Counted from the first letter of the stretch, positions 36,459 to 50,684 are shown. The stretch: 64,000 nt of DNA from Allacma fusca (GCA_947179485.1 OX359250.1:6221661-6285660), one strand, 5' to 3'. Numbers and translations: made by a program. Notes: generated from the sequence alone by a model not told the origin.

Positions 36459-37888
36459 TACACTGTACAGGATTCTCCATTTACAGAACAAGAGCAATTT
36501 ATGTTGAACTGATAGCAGGTATGCATACACCTGGTGCTTCTTCCTTTTCTCCGAAAACCCTGTCCCAAACCAAAGAGCCAATCTCTCTAACTTCCCCCTA
36601 ACATTGTGTATTTCTGGTGCAGTAAACGGCGAGATGCAGAACAATGTCATTGAGCCATTGTACAACCGTTCAACCTGTTATCTCGATTCCGCACACCACT
36701 TGTTTTACCTGGTACATAACATTGAGAATTACGTGTATTGTACCAGAAAAGAAAGCCCATGTTAAATCTGTATGTAGCCGATAAGAAAGTACAACCCGTG
36801 GACTACTTTGTGTAGCAATTACGCTCACTTTCCACAATCCGTGTTCCTCAGTGAGTGCGTCCACTTGTCTACTTTGTTGCTGTTGCGGTGAGTTTTCGAG
36901 TCAGAGAATATGCGGGCTGCCCATCCTTTCTATAGTGGATCACTCTCCCTCTCACTCACTCTTTCTCTCTATTCCCATCCACGGATGGACTCGAGACTGA
37001 TCCTTGGATGGTTGGACGGGACATAATAGTAGCAAATTTGATTTGGCACGTGTATCTAAACCACTCTGAATTTTTCATTTCCAGTACTTACATGTACTTA
37101 TCTAGGAAGACCCCCAGAGTCACTTATATATCCATCTCTCACAATCACTGTGAGGCCACTAAGAAAGGTGAATACAATGCACATATGTCATAATGGACCT
37201 CCCACCTGGGCCCTCCATTCCCACTACAAATAAGTCCTCCGTCAGGGCTACGTTGTTCCGTAGCTGATGAGTGCTGTCATAGCTGGAGTCTACTGTATAT
37301 GCTGTACAAGAGCTTTTGTTTTTTTTTCTTCCAGCCGCAAGCTTATACTCTGGATTGCAAAACAATGCTAAAGTGCTTGTGTATAGATTGAGTGTACAAA
37401 TACAAAAGCGTACCTGGTTATTACTCCCCTTCCTCTCTATCCACTCTGGATGAGAGAGGACAGAGAATGGTGGAAGTTGAAACAAAGGAAAATATATAGA
37501 AATTCCAACTTTCCCGCGAAATCTGAATGCACACACACACATGTATAGGACGAGAAGAATGAAACATATGAGTGTGTATACCCAGATGTGAGTGAACACA
37601 AGAGGGACGTGGGAACATATCTCTCCACTCTTTCTGTACTTTTGGAGGTGCGTGTGGAGTGGAGGCATTCACATCTAGGTGTGTTAGTTCTGGGATGGAT
37701 GTACATACAATTTACATATGTAATTACACATGGAGATTGTAATGGCGGAGTATTGACTGCTGATCACGCCCACGTAATTAGTTGGTGAAACGAGCGTCTG
37801 CGAAAAGTTGGGGATGTTGAGTGACTGAATGGAAGAAGGAAGCTGTTCTGTGAGGCGAGGTTTGTGCGGAGGGAAGCGGAAGGGAAAT

Positions 37889-37890
<2 letters not shown>

Positions 37891-37929
<39 letters not shown>
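37891..37929. repeat. (GA)n microsatellite
   Basis: Perfect GA run on the G-rich side of the switch near 38.16 kb. Confidence 0.95.
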
Positions 37930-40900
37930 CAAATTTAGGAATTGAATAAAGACATGTTTCCACTGGCAGAGGATTATGGAGTCGGGAGTTGAGGAGAACA
38001 AAAAAGCCAGGCTGGTGGCGGAAATGCAGAGGAGGATGCATTGGGATTGTGGGAGCAGAGTGAAAGTCTCTGCAAAACCTAGCCATTATTTCGCTCTCAT
38101 GACTTAATGTGCACGTCGGCGGAGAAAGTTGAGGTGGGAAGTGTGTGGAGAGTCAACTTATTCGGACAGAGACTTCAAGTCACACATTACGAGCCCCACG
38201 TCTTTTATCATGTAACCGTCTGTCCAACCACAGCTTCGCTCGAGTCCAAATACTCTCCCAAACTGTCAACCCAGTATGACTTGACATTCAACTTCAGGCC
38301 CGGGTCATTTATCTCATATGTACATTTCCCGCCCGTTCCTCATATTTCACTTTCCGACCACAAACTTCCACATTCATATTTATACATACCCATAGTGTTC
38401 CATCCAATATATCAATCTCACTTGGATACTCAAGTGCAAGAGGGAAGTTCGAGTCTGGGATGACTTTTAAAGTTAACAACTTCCGAAACCTTGAACTGGA
38501 CAAGTTTTCCTAACTTCTCAGGATAGATAGACACGCAATCATGTAGTAATGTATCACCTAATTGAGAATATTTCAGGTCAAGTTCAAGTAATGTACAAGT
38601 TTGTAAGTTAGGTCAAGGTTAGGTCATATATGCAAGTTTTGTATTGTTGAGTACTTGTATTTTTGGGTTCCTTATTGAGATTGGAACACGAAAAATGACG
38701 ATGAATTTGAGAGACTGGATTGAGCTGGAAGTCCGGAACTTTTTGGGGAGACGTGGCCCAGACGAAGCTCTGATATTGCTCAGCTCACCAGAACTCACTT
38801 ATGCTGCCAGCCAGTGAAGATGTCCAGTCAGAATTTTTCCTCAACTTTTCTTTTTGAATAAACAGACTGGAATTTACGGACTGAGTCCCCCTCCTCCATA
38901 CTCCTTCCGTGTTCCGCTTCAACTTCAACTCCCAAGTTTTTCCTTGGTGAGAAGAAGTTGGGAAAGCGCTAAATAATCAAGATTAATTGGTTTTCATGGT
39001 AGAAACTTACAGAACTCGCAAATTACGCATTAGTATAGTTTTTATAACAACAACTCCTGTTCATTCACTCCGGGTCTCCTCCGCGTCACCTCCACACCCG
39101 ACTACCTTTACCCCCCTACCAGAAATAAATCCCAAACTTTATGTTTCCTAGCTCGTCACATTTATCAGGAATGAAGGATTTCTTAAATTCCTCGTCACCT
39201 CTCCCTCTCCATCTCTCCTCCTGCTCGGGCCTTATTTCCGGAGGGAAAGGAGCATCTTCCCAACGCCCCACTCCCAGTCTCACCTACAATAGAAGCAGAT
39301 CGTGTCTTCTCGCCTCTGAATAATTATTTAGAAGTAGTCAGCCCGAATCAAAGAATCGGAAGACGTGTTATCTGTCAGGTGATGAATGGACTACGTCCCA
39401 GCCACCTCTCATCATCACTCTCCCCTAAATCCCATCCACCTGTCGGCTAAGAAGCAAAATCCAATAAATTCAAGTCTTGTTGTGAGCCCAAGGGAATATT
39501 TCTATGATTTTAGACAAAAATGTCCATCTGGAAATATGTACGGGGTTATTCCCCCAAAGTTAAGCGATGAGAATCATCTCCGATTTCAAATGTTTCCTTA
39601 TATGCTTCTTCGATTCGTCAAGGTTGATATTTACTGGACTACATCACGAGGTGTTCAACCCTGCTTGTTAACAAGTCCAATCTTCTGCTTCATGTCTACG
39701 TTGTTTTTACTAGGGAGAAACCCTTTCCTTAACAACGAAATATGTGCTCTCCTTTTGAGCTTGATGTTACCCTCTGAGATTGTGAACGTTGGCTTCTTAG
39801 CGGGTGATATTAGATGGGACCAGTCTCCGACTTATCCTCACAGAGCTTCTTCTCCTGTGCTCTTCTAGCCTAATACGATGTCATTTATTTTTCTCAATCT
39901 CCAGTGTCAAGCTAGAGTCTCGTTCCAGCGTCCAGATTTGGGACAAAGGTCTCCGAATGTTTTCCTACGGATGAGACCCACTTCATGAGACTCTTTCATT
40001 GGCAGTTTGGAGCGGAGGCTGGGAAAGTGAACGCTGAGCTAAACGGGTTGAGAGGAGTACAAAGACGGAGATGAGCTGAATGGAGAGAATATTTGGGGTC
40101 TGGAGATGAAGATGACTACTTGGAGTTATGAAGGCAGAGATATGATTGGGAGACGGAAGCATAATGAATGGCCATTAAATGAGCAAAGAAAGAGCAATGA
40201 CGTTAATGGGACTGTTTATGTTCCTCCAGACTCTTGCATCAAGTGTCTTGTGCGTCGAGTGGTGGAGGGGATAGGAGCACTTTTCCTGGAGGACCTTCGT
40301 CACATACTAATGACAGGCACTCACTACTCACATCAGAGCCACCACCGGTCCGGTCTGGTTCACGTTATGACTTCAACGACATCAACCACTGTGCGATCAT
40401 ACCAATGAAGGATTCACTTGTCAATCTTGGAAACCGTAACTTCGTCGCTGACCGTAATTTTACCCTATTTGATTATTTTTCAAGAATTTATTCATTTTCT
40501 TTTCTCTGACTAAACATATAAATAGTAGATCGCCATGGTGGTTCACATATTTGTTGGTTTTGGATGAATTGATGTAGAAAAATTGTTGATATGTACTATA
40601 AAGGAGCCAGTGCCTTTGACCGGAATTACAAACCCTCTTTGACCACATCGAATAATTTGACATGGTCAATGCCCCTGACCCAAATAGTAATGATTATCTT
40701 TAGCAAATTTACTTGATACCGCAGTAGCACGGTGTATTGATTCTATTGAAAGGAATTTTGTAGTCTAGTAACCAAATATTTTGACCTAGAATCATAGTGC
40801 CTTGTAAATATGCAAGACCGGGAAGGGTACAAGATGCGGACTATATTTGACAAGAATATCTGGTGAATCACTCGATCTAACTAAGCCCATGGTTGTGAGG

Positions 40901-41108
40901 ATGACAAAAGAAGGAGACGGTGTTCTGGGAATGCTTAAAGGGCTCACAAGGACCCTGAAGTAAAGAAAGTGGTCCCAGGACAAATATTGTTGGAGGATAA
41001 AATTTGGACGGGACTGGAAGATTGGGACCACTGGGAGGAACATGGTAATACTCCTTTGAAGACGCTTTCATTGGTGGAAAAATGGTTGCTCTTTCATATT
41101 TGAATACA

Positions 41109-41162
41109 CGTGTGTGAGTGTGTGTATGTGTGTGTGTGTGTGTGAGTGTGTGTGTATGTGTG
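41109..41162. repeat. (TG)n microsatellite, interrupted
   Basis: TG run with occasional A interruptions, on the G-rich side of the switch near 41.3 kb. Confidence 0.93.
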
Positions 41163-44100
41163 CGAGCGGAACGAGAGAAAGACAAGACCCGGGTTGACAA
41201 AGTATAGACGCTTAGAGTTGGAAAAGCTAACATTAACTATTGAAAGGGACTAAAATATCCAGAGACACTGGTTTTTATCGATTCCTCTGTAAATTATCGT
41301 CTTTCCTTCTTTTTTTTTTCATTCAACCTCCTTTTGCATTTCACCACTTTTCTGTCACTCGAAATTTCATCAACTGTTGAGACAAAATCCGGGAAAATAC
41401 TTGACTCACTTAAGGGCAAATCCACCTCCAGAGTCCTCCATCTCCTCAGCCTGCGGAGGATGAGGAGAGGCCCTCAGGACTTGATTGTACCTATGCGCAA
41501 AACTTTATTCCACCGACCTGGTTTTCAATTTGTAAATTTACTAAAGCATGTCTAACAATTAAGCCTTTTTTCCGACGAGTTCCACGTATGTATGCTCCAG
41601 AGGAGCACAACTTGTCTTACATTTACGTGTATTGTAAATTCCCTCTCAAGAGGCTGCCCTCCAGCAAACCTCCGCAACTTTTTTCAAAGCTATTATCCAT
41701 CCTAACATCAAACCCAACTTCTACTACAAGGCCGAATAATCCAATGCAGCGCAATTTCCCATTCCGGCCTCTCCGACTTTCCACATCGTGTCAACTATTT
41801 TTTTTTACCAACACCTGGCCTTCCAAACACCCAACCTCGTCCATTCCCCTTCATCTACAACTTGTGGTCAAGAGCAACTCTGCCCCCAGTTTTGATTTAT
41901 TTTGGATCCATAAAATCCTTAACATCTAAAAAAAAAACTTCAAATTATTTGAATTTATGTCAAATTTGGGATTTAAGTCCTAAGAATTAACATTTTAACC
42001 CTGAGTCGTCCAAACTAAATCCAACTAAAATATTTTTACAATTTTGAATTTCCTGTATAAGGAAGCCCATATGATTGAGCCTTTATGTACACATATTTCA
42101 TGAATCAAAAGAGGGTACCTGTTTTTGAAATACAATGGAAAAATCTTAGAGTTAAAGGACTTGTACAGGGTCTCGGTGGTCACAGTTGTCTTACAAATCG
42201 TTTGTAGTTAGTCTTACATAAATGAATACAATATTTGTGATCAATGATGCATAGTGTGACAAATAATTATTATAATATCTGAACAAATCAGCCGTAACGT
42301 AACTGGCTACGACTTCTTTCTGACTGATTTTTGAGTATCCCTTGCATCGATGAGATTCTCCGGTATTTGTTAATTAATAAAGGAAAAGCATATCAATGGG
42401 ATTTATGTGGCTGGCATTTTTTGGAAGACTAAAATTCTTGGAGGAGAAGAAATCCAGGCTGTTGTGGGTAGGACAAATGAAATGGTGACCTCTGTCCGAT
42501 GAGGCATCCTTCTTCAGCCCGGTCACGATCTCGAGGCTAAGGAAGCCAGAGAATTTTGAAATTAAGATGCTGCTTGGAAGTAGTGAGAGATCCGAGTTGA
42601 CGGGGAAGAAGGAGAGTAGCACTCTGACTTGGTTAAGAGGTAACTCCTGCACTGTGGGAGTACAGCTGTCGACATTTTCCTAGAATGTGAGGAGCATGGA
42701 CAAGAATGGAGTGTTGGTCCTTGTGTCAGTTTGGCCTCCACTGAGGTGGCTTACTTGCGACGTTGGGACCGTCTGATGGAGCGAATCAGAGCACCTGATT
42801 ACCACCTCTTTAACTGGCCCACTCAAGAGGATGGGAGTTGAAGCGTGGAGGGTTATAGCGGGTGACTTTCCAAATGACAAATCCACTGGAAATCCAACCC
42901 ACATACTAATACATACTAATCAATCATCAATGATCCACACTTGCACCCAAATCAAATCCCATCTTCATTCCCACTTCCAGCTTTGCATCCTCAAGTCTCC
43001 TCCACTAATGCTCCTCATTTCCATTTCTTTCCCATAACCACATTTTCTCTCCGATATTTTATATTCTTCACTCTCCTTCAACTATTCACATTCATCAACT
43101 CACCATTTTTTAGTCCTCCTCGTTGTACTTATTCCCACATTAAAATACTCAAACCCATCCACGGCTCAACCTGAATTCCATAGTCGTTCTGGCAGAGTCA
43201 AGTTATGAATATATTTCTATTCAGTACTTAGACTTGGCAAAGAATTTTAGTTATTAAATTCGATTTTTAATTAATAGTCCGACAATTTCAGGGAAATTCA
43301 AATTAACCCACAATAGAATTTCCAAGTTAAATAAAAACTCGCATTCTATAACTCAACCCTCTTAACTCCAATTTTGTCATTTCAGGTTTCCCAGCAACTG
43401 TGTAATTAAAAATATTCAAATTAGATCTACACTTGATTTTTTAGGAACAAAAGTATAGGATACGAAGGGATTTCAGAGCCCTGGCACTTAAGATACTTTA
43501 ACTTGTTCACTCCTCAGTTTTCAAGTACTTAATACAGAGATGTAAACTTCATTTATAGAAAACTTAAATTCAACTTTGCATTTTTTCATTTGCACTTTAA
43601 TCAAGTATGAATCAGATATAGTTTGTCTTCAAAGGCACTATAGGAAGGTGCAGAGTGCATGCCTTGAGGGTTCCCTAAATAACGCATCTTTTTCAGCTCC
43701 GTCCCTATCATTCACTTACAAATTGAACTACAATTTAAGTCGTGAAGAGAGCGTAAAAAAACTTTATTTAAGTCAGCTGACATTCCTATAAGGCTTCACA
43801 TTCACATTGTACATATACTAATTTATGGTTTAGGAAATTAAGTATTTCACACAAAACTCAATTCTGTTTAAAAATTGCATAAATTTGTAATTATTTTCTA
43901 AGATCCTCTAATAGAGAAAATCCTAATTAAAGTTTCTTTTCCTAAAGTTTTTTGTAACTTTAATTTCATTCGAAATTCTTAAAAAGTTAATTAATTATGG
44001 ATGTCTTAATGTAATTAAATAATTAATTAAATGCTAATCAGTAGGAAGTATTTAATACTACATATAGATACATATCTTACCTTTTGTAATATATTTTCTT

Positions 44101-45338
44101 GAAATTTTCCTTAACAATACTTCGTTGATTTATTTTTGCGGCCAAGAGATTAGAAGGCTTTGAAGCTTCAACTATGGGGAAGCCATTATTTGCGATTTGT
44201 TATTGGAGAGCCCACTTGCAAAAATTTTGCAAGTTCAATAAACATATGGAAATTTTACCCGACCGTATTCTGTAGATTTTCCGTACATAATATTTAATTA
44301 AAATTTACTACAGGTATTTTCCTGAAAACATGTACAAACAAATTAGTCCAATATCTATAAACAAATTTTTAGCAAAATGGTCATTCGCAAATTTCATGCC
44401 TAAATGTACAGGTAACGTTTTGCTAAACTGTACAAAAGCAAAAATTTTGTACTCAAAAATACATGAATAATTTTCACGTCAAAATGTACAGGGACATTTT
44501 ACACCCATGCATTTACATTGATTAGCAAATTTTGTGCAAAAATCCACAAGTAAATCTTATGTCTTGCAAACTTATTACATGTCTTCAATGTTCTGACCAT
44601 TGCACACCCTAGCCCCAAAAATTGTAATATTTTCAGGTCACAAATATTAAAAAAAAATCAGTAAATAAATAAATTACAAATGAAACCTATTGATTGCTTT
44701 TCAGCTATTAGCGATATCTCCCGAAATGAATTACAAACTTGAGGTCTCATAAATCAATTTACAAGTTTTTTCCATTCCATTCCGGATGTGTCATTTCCCT
44801 TCAACCTTGTTTCATATTTTTCCTCCCGTCCCCATAATTCTCAAGTGGAGTGACAATGACTAGTGTGTCGGAAAGACCATAAAATGTGTCCCAGATAAGC
44901 ATCGATATTTAGAATTTTGGCAAGTTGATCAAGGTCAATGGAGTAATGTCTATAAAAATTGTGGAGAGGTAAATTGGAAGGAAGGGTATAGGGAATAGGG
45001 AGTAGTAAATGATGAAAATATGATTTTTTTATGGAGCTCTGGAGCATTTATTTAGTACACGTCCACATTGGAAATTGTACTTGAACTTGAACTTAACCCA
45101 CTTAGGAGTGCTAATCTTGGAATATCATGAATTTGTCCCGACTCTAACCCCCATCCTCCCGTAGTAGTAATCCCATAAATATTAAAATTAATTATGCTAA
45201 TTAATTAGGGGGAATTATAAAGGCTCTGTGGACAGTCAGACATTGAAACATGAATACAATGAGGAAGGTCCGGACAGATATATGCGGAATAAAGGTTGAG
45301 ACTCTCGAGTGGTAAATGATGGCGGATGGAGTAATTAA

Positions 45339-45367
45339 ATAATAATAATAAAATAATAATAATAATG
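45339..45367. repeat. (AAT)n microsatellite
   Basis: AAT trinucleotide run with one AAA interruption. Confidence 0.9.
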
Positions 45368-46570
45368 AATTAATGGGTAAATGTGTTGGGATGATGGGAG
45401 AGGATCCGTCGGAGAAAGGAGGAGAGAGTGGGAAAATGTTTATACATAGTTAATAAATGTAATAATTGTGGGGGAAAGAGATAGTGAAATAATTGAAAAA
45501 GTATGTTATTGGGAATGTGCGTATTGGTCGTATGTGGAGAGCCGGAGAATGTGTTAAGATGGAAGCCGTTTGTCTCGCTTGTGTCTCTCAGTTGCGGCGG
45601 AGAGTGTACTTGGCATATGTACATGCCATGCTGGGGATGGACGGGTCTTGGGCATGGAGCCGATGGTTTTGCTTGGGTGGGTTGGATCTGCCGAGTCAAA
45701 TGTTTGCGCTTTGGTTGTGCAAATGCTAGCCAATGCGATGGGTAGACACATTGAGAGAAGAAGCAGAGGCAAAGCTTGGGAAAGCAATGTGTTGTTATGC
45801 ACGGGCTGGAAGCATTGGTGTTTGGTTTGTTGGCGTGTGCGTGGGTCGTTGGAAGTGTATATGTGAGAGATGGGAACGCTCCAATGGGAACAATGCATTA
45901 GAGAGAGAAACCAAGAGGAACTATATGCAGAGAAGAGAGAAGGGGGGGACGCTCCCCCCCTTCAGTCTCCCAACACAGTAGACAAGCGAACGAGAGCTAC
46001 GTACAAGTCCATACGACCAATACACTCTACAACACAGACAAGACCCAGCAGCTTCCCAAAGACGGCTTGGCGCGCGTCCTTCATCACTCAATTCCGGCTC
46101 CATTGAATATACACCAAAACCACAATTCACTCCATCCTCAACAGGTCATCCAGGTCAACCAGTCCGAATCCAGGTCACAGTCTCCCAGGCAGGTATGTCC
46201 ACTTTGTTACTAGTCCGCGTCACCTTTTTTCTAATTTTTTATTATTATTATTATTATTTGGCACAGTCTCCACACACCAAACCCACGAAACATTTCTCTT
46301 CTCTCATCCTCCAGGTCACATTTTTCTCAACTCACTTCCCTAGCCCTGAGTCTTCCTCTTCTCTTGCCCAAATTCAACCCGATTTCAAGTCACCTTTCCT
46401 TCTCACATCTTGTGGGAGTCCCCGTCTTTCCTCTCCTAAAATTCTGTCTCTGCGGACATTTGGGAAAATGACAACTTTTCTCTTCCATTTCTCTCATTAT
46501 TATTTTACCACCTCAGAGTCCGTGTTCGGAAGTGGAGAGTGTTTGAGGGACGGGACTGACCCTTAGTCCC
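45368..46570. other. Composition-switch locus
   Basis: G-rich to about 45955, then abruptly C-rich, the turn marked by GGGGGGGACGCTCCCCCCC at about 45943-45961, itself a near-palindrome. Several overlapping frames of about 100 codons occur on both strands; none resembles a known protein. Confidence 0.6.
46241..46258. repeat. (ATT)n microsatellite
   Basis: Short ATT run on the plus strand. Confidence 0.9.
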
Positions 46571-49494
46571 AACCTCCGACCCACCGGATCCTCAGTTAGT
46601 CCCCGAAATATCCCACAATTTCCCAGAAATTACGAGTGAAAATTTATAATTCGCAAAGATGAGAGCAAGTATGTACAAGAGTTTCTAGGGCTATTTTCTA
46701 GTTGTTGTAAGGAGCACAGCTTTAGCTTGGCGCTCGAGCTCATTGAACAGACGCAGGAGAGATGCTCATCAACTTAGGCTACGGAGATTTTTTTTTCCCT
46801 TTCCTATATACTCCCAACTAAACTTGGGCACCGGAGTTGTCCTAACTTTCAATTTTCCTTTCTTAAAAGACTTCTATACACGCACGTTCATCTTCATGGA
46901 GTTTTTTTTTTTCAAATTATTATGATTGAATTTTTATTATTTCATTTGTCCCTACTCTGTAAGGAACTGCTAGAAGTCAGTTCAGCCTCATCGATTTCCC
47001 TGTGACTCCTACATTTGTCCTGGATTTAGCACACCCCAGATATATTTGCAAGTGTGTTCGCCCAGCTGGCCAACATTTTAATATGACTGAATTCTTTTTT
47101 TTTTGAAAGTATTTTCATAATTGTAATAATTGAGTCATTTATTTGAGCATTGTATTGAATGGAGTGACACTTGTGTCCCATTCATTCCATAGTTTCAAAG
47201 TTCTCTGTGCTATGGCTCTGTACTATGGTTCATTCAGTTGTGAGTTGAGAAAGGCCAATACCACGTCCAGTAGGGGCGCTAACGTGTCTTTACTCGTTGT
47301 CCATCTCGAAATAGTTGTCACGTAACTCTGACAATAATCCTCTACGTAGTATTATTAGAGCTTTTAATTATTTATTTTTTTTTTATTACCGACGCCGGCA
47401 TGACTTTCTAGGATTATATTTAAAATGTACAGGAGTATTAACCCTTCTGTTCTGTTCCTTCGGGGTTAAAAATGCTATTTTGGGGGGGATTATACCGTAA
47501 ATTGCATTCACTTCACGGGTCAGATGGTAGGGTGCCATTGGGCTGGGAATTATATATGTCCTCGTTCCTATATGATGTCCTTGTGGCTTGGGAGTCTGAA
47601 AGTAAGCATTGCTCAATGGGGGGCTTAGGCTGTAGACTAGGCGCCCGCCTCTACTCAAGCAACTAAAATAGTTGTGTGCGGAGCCATGGTGCGTATATGG
47701 AGCCTTCTCGCCAATGCCGTACATAGCGTCTCAGTTCAAATACCGAGTGGACGAGTTCCCGCCATTCGCTTCCATCCTTTTCTCTCTGTGGCACTTATAC
47801 ACATCCTGTCCTAAACACACAGTATATATTCCCTTCAAGTTGTACACTTTCCTGGGCCGATTTCTCCCTTAAGTTTTTTTTTTCTTTAAAAAAAAAAGAG
47901 AGACTGGCCCTTTACAACGGTTAATAATAGCGAAGGTCCCTGGAAGTGTTAAGGGTTTCTGTGAACGTGCCTTTCCTTTCCTTTCTACGAAGCAACATGG
48001 GAACATGGGAAGAACATAAGTTTTTGGAGTCCTACCTTCCCATTGTTGGTCATGCTATTCATACACTTGAACAACATGCACATACGCACGCAAGCTTGTG
48101 CAAATGGAGTCCAGGCATGTACATACGTATTGTGGTTGTTGTACCTCTCGCTTCTCTATTTCTTTTTCTCTTCTCCATTCGTTCGCTCTTGCCATGGTTA
48201 TGGTGGAACAATAACTTGAGCCCCAAAGGCCCAAAGGTTCGTCCAAGCATCCATTCACATAGTTAAATAAGCTCATGTGTATGTGAGTGTGAGTGTGTGT
48301 GACTATGTCTGTGTGTGTGTGAGTGTGTGAGAGCCAACGAGCGAGCCCAATGTGTGTACACCAATGGCGGAGGCGATTGTGTGGGAAAGTGGGCCTCAAG
48401 GTTTTTCATGGTTTCCCATAAGATTCCCCCTAGCCGTCCATTATACCAGGTGGGATAGGGAATGTGTGTACGCACCCCAAGCCGTTACGCTCACACTGTC
48501 TTACACCTCTCTGACACATTCACGTATGAACGTATGAGAGTGCTTCGTTGCGTTGGGGAGAGTTGCGTTAGCTTGTTGTCCGTTACTTAGCATTAGCATA
48601 GGGAACCTTAGGGAAGCTTGTCTACCATTGCCCATTATTGTGAGACAGTGTTGTTGTGTGCGGAGGTTCAGATATTCACTCTTGTCCGGAGATTTAATTG
48701 CCGGTAACCTCCTTTAATTTTCATTTTCAGTCTCCAATTCTCATCAACATTTTAGTTTCTCAGGTTAGAGACTTTTAAGTTTATCAGAGACCACGTGTCA
48801 CATTTAATCCTCACATTTAGCGTCCAATTTTTTTCCTTCGAGGAAAACGACCAGAGAACCGGGAAAACCTATGGAAAAGCATCCGTTTTCTTCTCGATCA
48901 GTGCTTCTTCTCAAATATTTCCACAAAATTTAGTTTGTATTTATTGTATCATTTAGTTGAGCTCGGGACAAGTCAGCCGGTTTGTTATATTATAGGTGAA
49001 AAGGCGAGTTATATATTTCGATATGTGGAGAAGCAAAAAGGTCGGGAGGAAAATTCCCGCGCTCTCACTCCTTCCTTCGTGGAATGGGCTTTTCTAATTT
49101 TACATGGCGTTTTCCAAGGCTTCGACTTCTCTGGCTCTGAGCGTGAGCAGTAGTGGGAACGCACTCATTTGGAAGTTGTTGTTAATTCTGGGATTTTGAT
49201 ATTTTCCAACTGTTTGGATTATTGATTCTGGGTTTATTATTATTTCATAACTCAGTCTAGGATTCTTGAAATTATTTTGGAATCAAAAATGGCGGGTTCC
49301 CATTCTATAGTGGAAGTGTTTAAATCTGGAATTAAGAGTTTTTTTTTTAAATAGGGATTTTTAGTTTATCTTGTTGAGTTGGAGTTAGTTGTCCCATCGA
49401 TTACGAAATAATTAATGGAGGAATAATTGGTGTTGATGGTGAACATGTGTCAGTGGTTGTGTAATTAATTATGAATTTTGGTTTTAATTTGCAG
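46571..49494. other. Upstream region of the HMGB/DSP1 gene
   Basis: No other gene seen. It should contain the HMGB promoter, 5' non-coding exon(s) and the first intron, because the coding start lies just after a splice acceptor (TTTGCAG at 49488-49494). A GC-richer stretch at about 48540-48710 is a plausible first-exon area, but no donor can be chosen with confidence. Confidence 0.4.
48276..48330. repeat. (TG)n microsatellite, interrupted
   Basis: GTGT-rich run with A and C interruptions. Frames across it on either strand are repeat by-products. Confidence 0.85.
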
Positions 49495-49513
49495 AAGAAG
49501 CAGAGTTTAAGCA

Positions 49514-50684
49514 ATGCGTGGATCACATAACGACGGTAAACCCCGTGGGCGCTCGACAGCGTATGCCTATTTTGTGCAACACTGTCGGGCTGAGCATAAG
49601 AAGGCTCGACCGAATGAAAATGTAGTGTTTGCTGAGTTTTCGCGCCAGTGCGCTGAGCGTTGGAAGGTAATAATTGTCAACTATTGATTTCATTTATGTA
49701 ATTTTGGATCGAAAAAGATGTTTTTGTTTTCTTCGTAAGTTATTTATGGGTTGGGCTCCGTTGGTCTAGTATGTGGACGTGAGTGAGGTGCGTTCCATTT
49801 GAGGCATCAGTGATGACTAATGTGGGTTTTTGTTTGTGCTTGTGTAGAACATGTCGGAGGGGGATAAGAAACATTTTCATGATATGGCTTCACATGACAA
49901 GAAACGGTACGACGAAGAGATGAAACACTACGTTCCACCTAAGGGGCAGAAGAAAGGTAGACGTCGTACCAAGGACCCTAATGCACCCAAGAGAGCACTC
50001 AGTGCTTTCTTTTGGTTCTGCCATGATGAACGACCAGCCGTAAGATCGCTGAACCCGGACTACAAGGTGGGTGACATCGCCAAAGAGTTGGGACGCCGTT
50101 GGTCTGAGGTGAATCCAGATGTCAAAAGGAAGTACGAAGCCATGGCTGACCGTGACAAAGCTCGATATGAGCGAGTAAGTATTGATTTTCTCAATTATTT
50201 CACATCATTGGCCTTAGCCCAAGCCTGAAAGAAGGATGTGGCAGAAGGGTTGATAAATAGCGGGAGGTTTATAATTGATTGCATACACCGGCAAAGTATG
50301 TCAGTAGTGACCCGAGAGTCCCTCTCACCTTCAAATTTTTGCAATCCAGAAGTAGGCGGTAAACCCTCCTTATACCATTCGATGTTGAAGATTTGGGGGT
50401 GAGACTCGCTCGGTAGTGTGTATGGTTGATCATGCTTACCATGATTAATTTTTCTAGTTGCCGAAACTTAGTGCATATACTAGGAACTAGTTACAAAGTA
50501 TGAGTTTTAACTTCTACGAAAATTGATTGCCTTGAAAGGAAATTTATCAAGTTTGTCTATTTCATAGGAAATGGAGATGTACAAGGAACACGGGAAGCGA
50601 GGTCGTCAAGGTCAAGTTGGACAGCAACGGCATGAAGATCAGTATGACGATGATGATGATGACGAAGGAGATGATGATGAGTAA
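49514..50684 (+). CDS. Dsp1: HMGB-type chromatin protein, DSP1-like, two HMG boxes and acidic tail
   Basis: A non-sequence-specific DNA-bending nuclear protein. Coding exons are 49514-49666, 49848-50174 and 50568-50684; introns of 181 and 393 nt are GT-AG and phase 0. The product is 198 residues. Box A (about 9-79) includes [14 protein letters not shown] and [14 protein letters not shown] basic linker ([11 protein letters not shown]) leads to box B (about 93-165), with [26 protein letters not shown] and DKARYERE. An Asp/Glu tail fills 183-198. Box wording is closest to arthropod DSP1; vertebrate HMGB1 has the same architecture at about 215 residues. An in-frame TAA (49508-49510) just before the ATG, in an exon starting at 49495, fixes the start and rules out a Gln-rich N-terminal extension through this exon such as Drosophila DSP1 has. 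The role as co-repressor or co-activator is inferred from the family. Confidence 0.95.

Larger units (their letters stand above)
36459..45338. other. Long non-coding stretch, no gene supported
   Basis: Composition switches near 38.16, 41.3 and 42.88 kb. Frames in 37.16-38.46, 40.79-41.23 and 42.37-43.17 kb are by-products of biased or dinucleotide-repeat DNA. A 160-codon forward frame (39386-39868) is the only longer one of mixed composition and matches nothing I recognise. The stretch 43.2-45.2 kb is very AT-rich and featureless. No RNA gene or transposon protein seen. Confidence 0.45.

Noticed and set aside
35693..36601. Open frames of 302, 256 and 227 codons, plus reverse frames
   Set aside because: They lie on the ACAT/CACGT satellite, whose units contain no stop codon in any forward frame. 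The products are simple YIHT-type repeats.
39386..39868. 160-codon forward frame of mixed composition
   Set aside because: No recognised motif, no homologous wording and no splice or promoter context. Kept only as something to search.
44560..44620. GCACACCCTAG resembling a hAT transposon end on the minus strand
   Set aside because: Too short, with no partner end or target duplication found.
45493..46106. Four or more overlapping frames of 70-114 codons on both strands
   Set aside because: Mutually exclusive frames in a composition-biased block; none has a recognisable domain.
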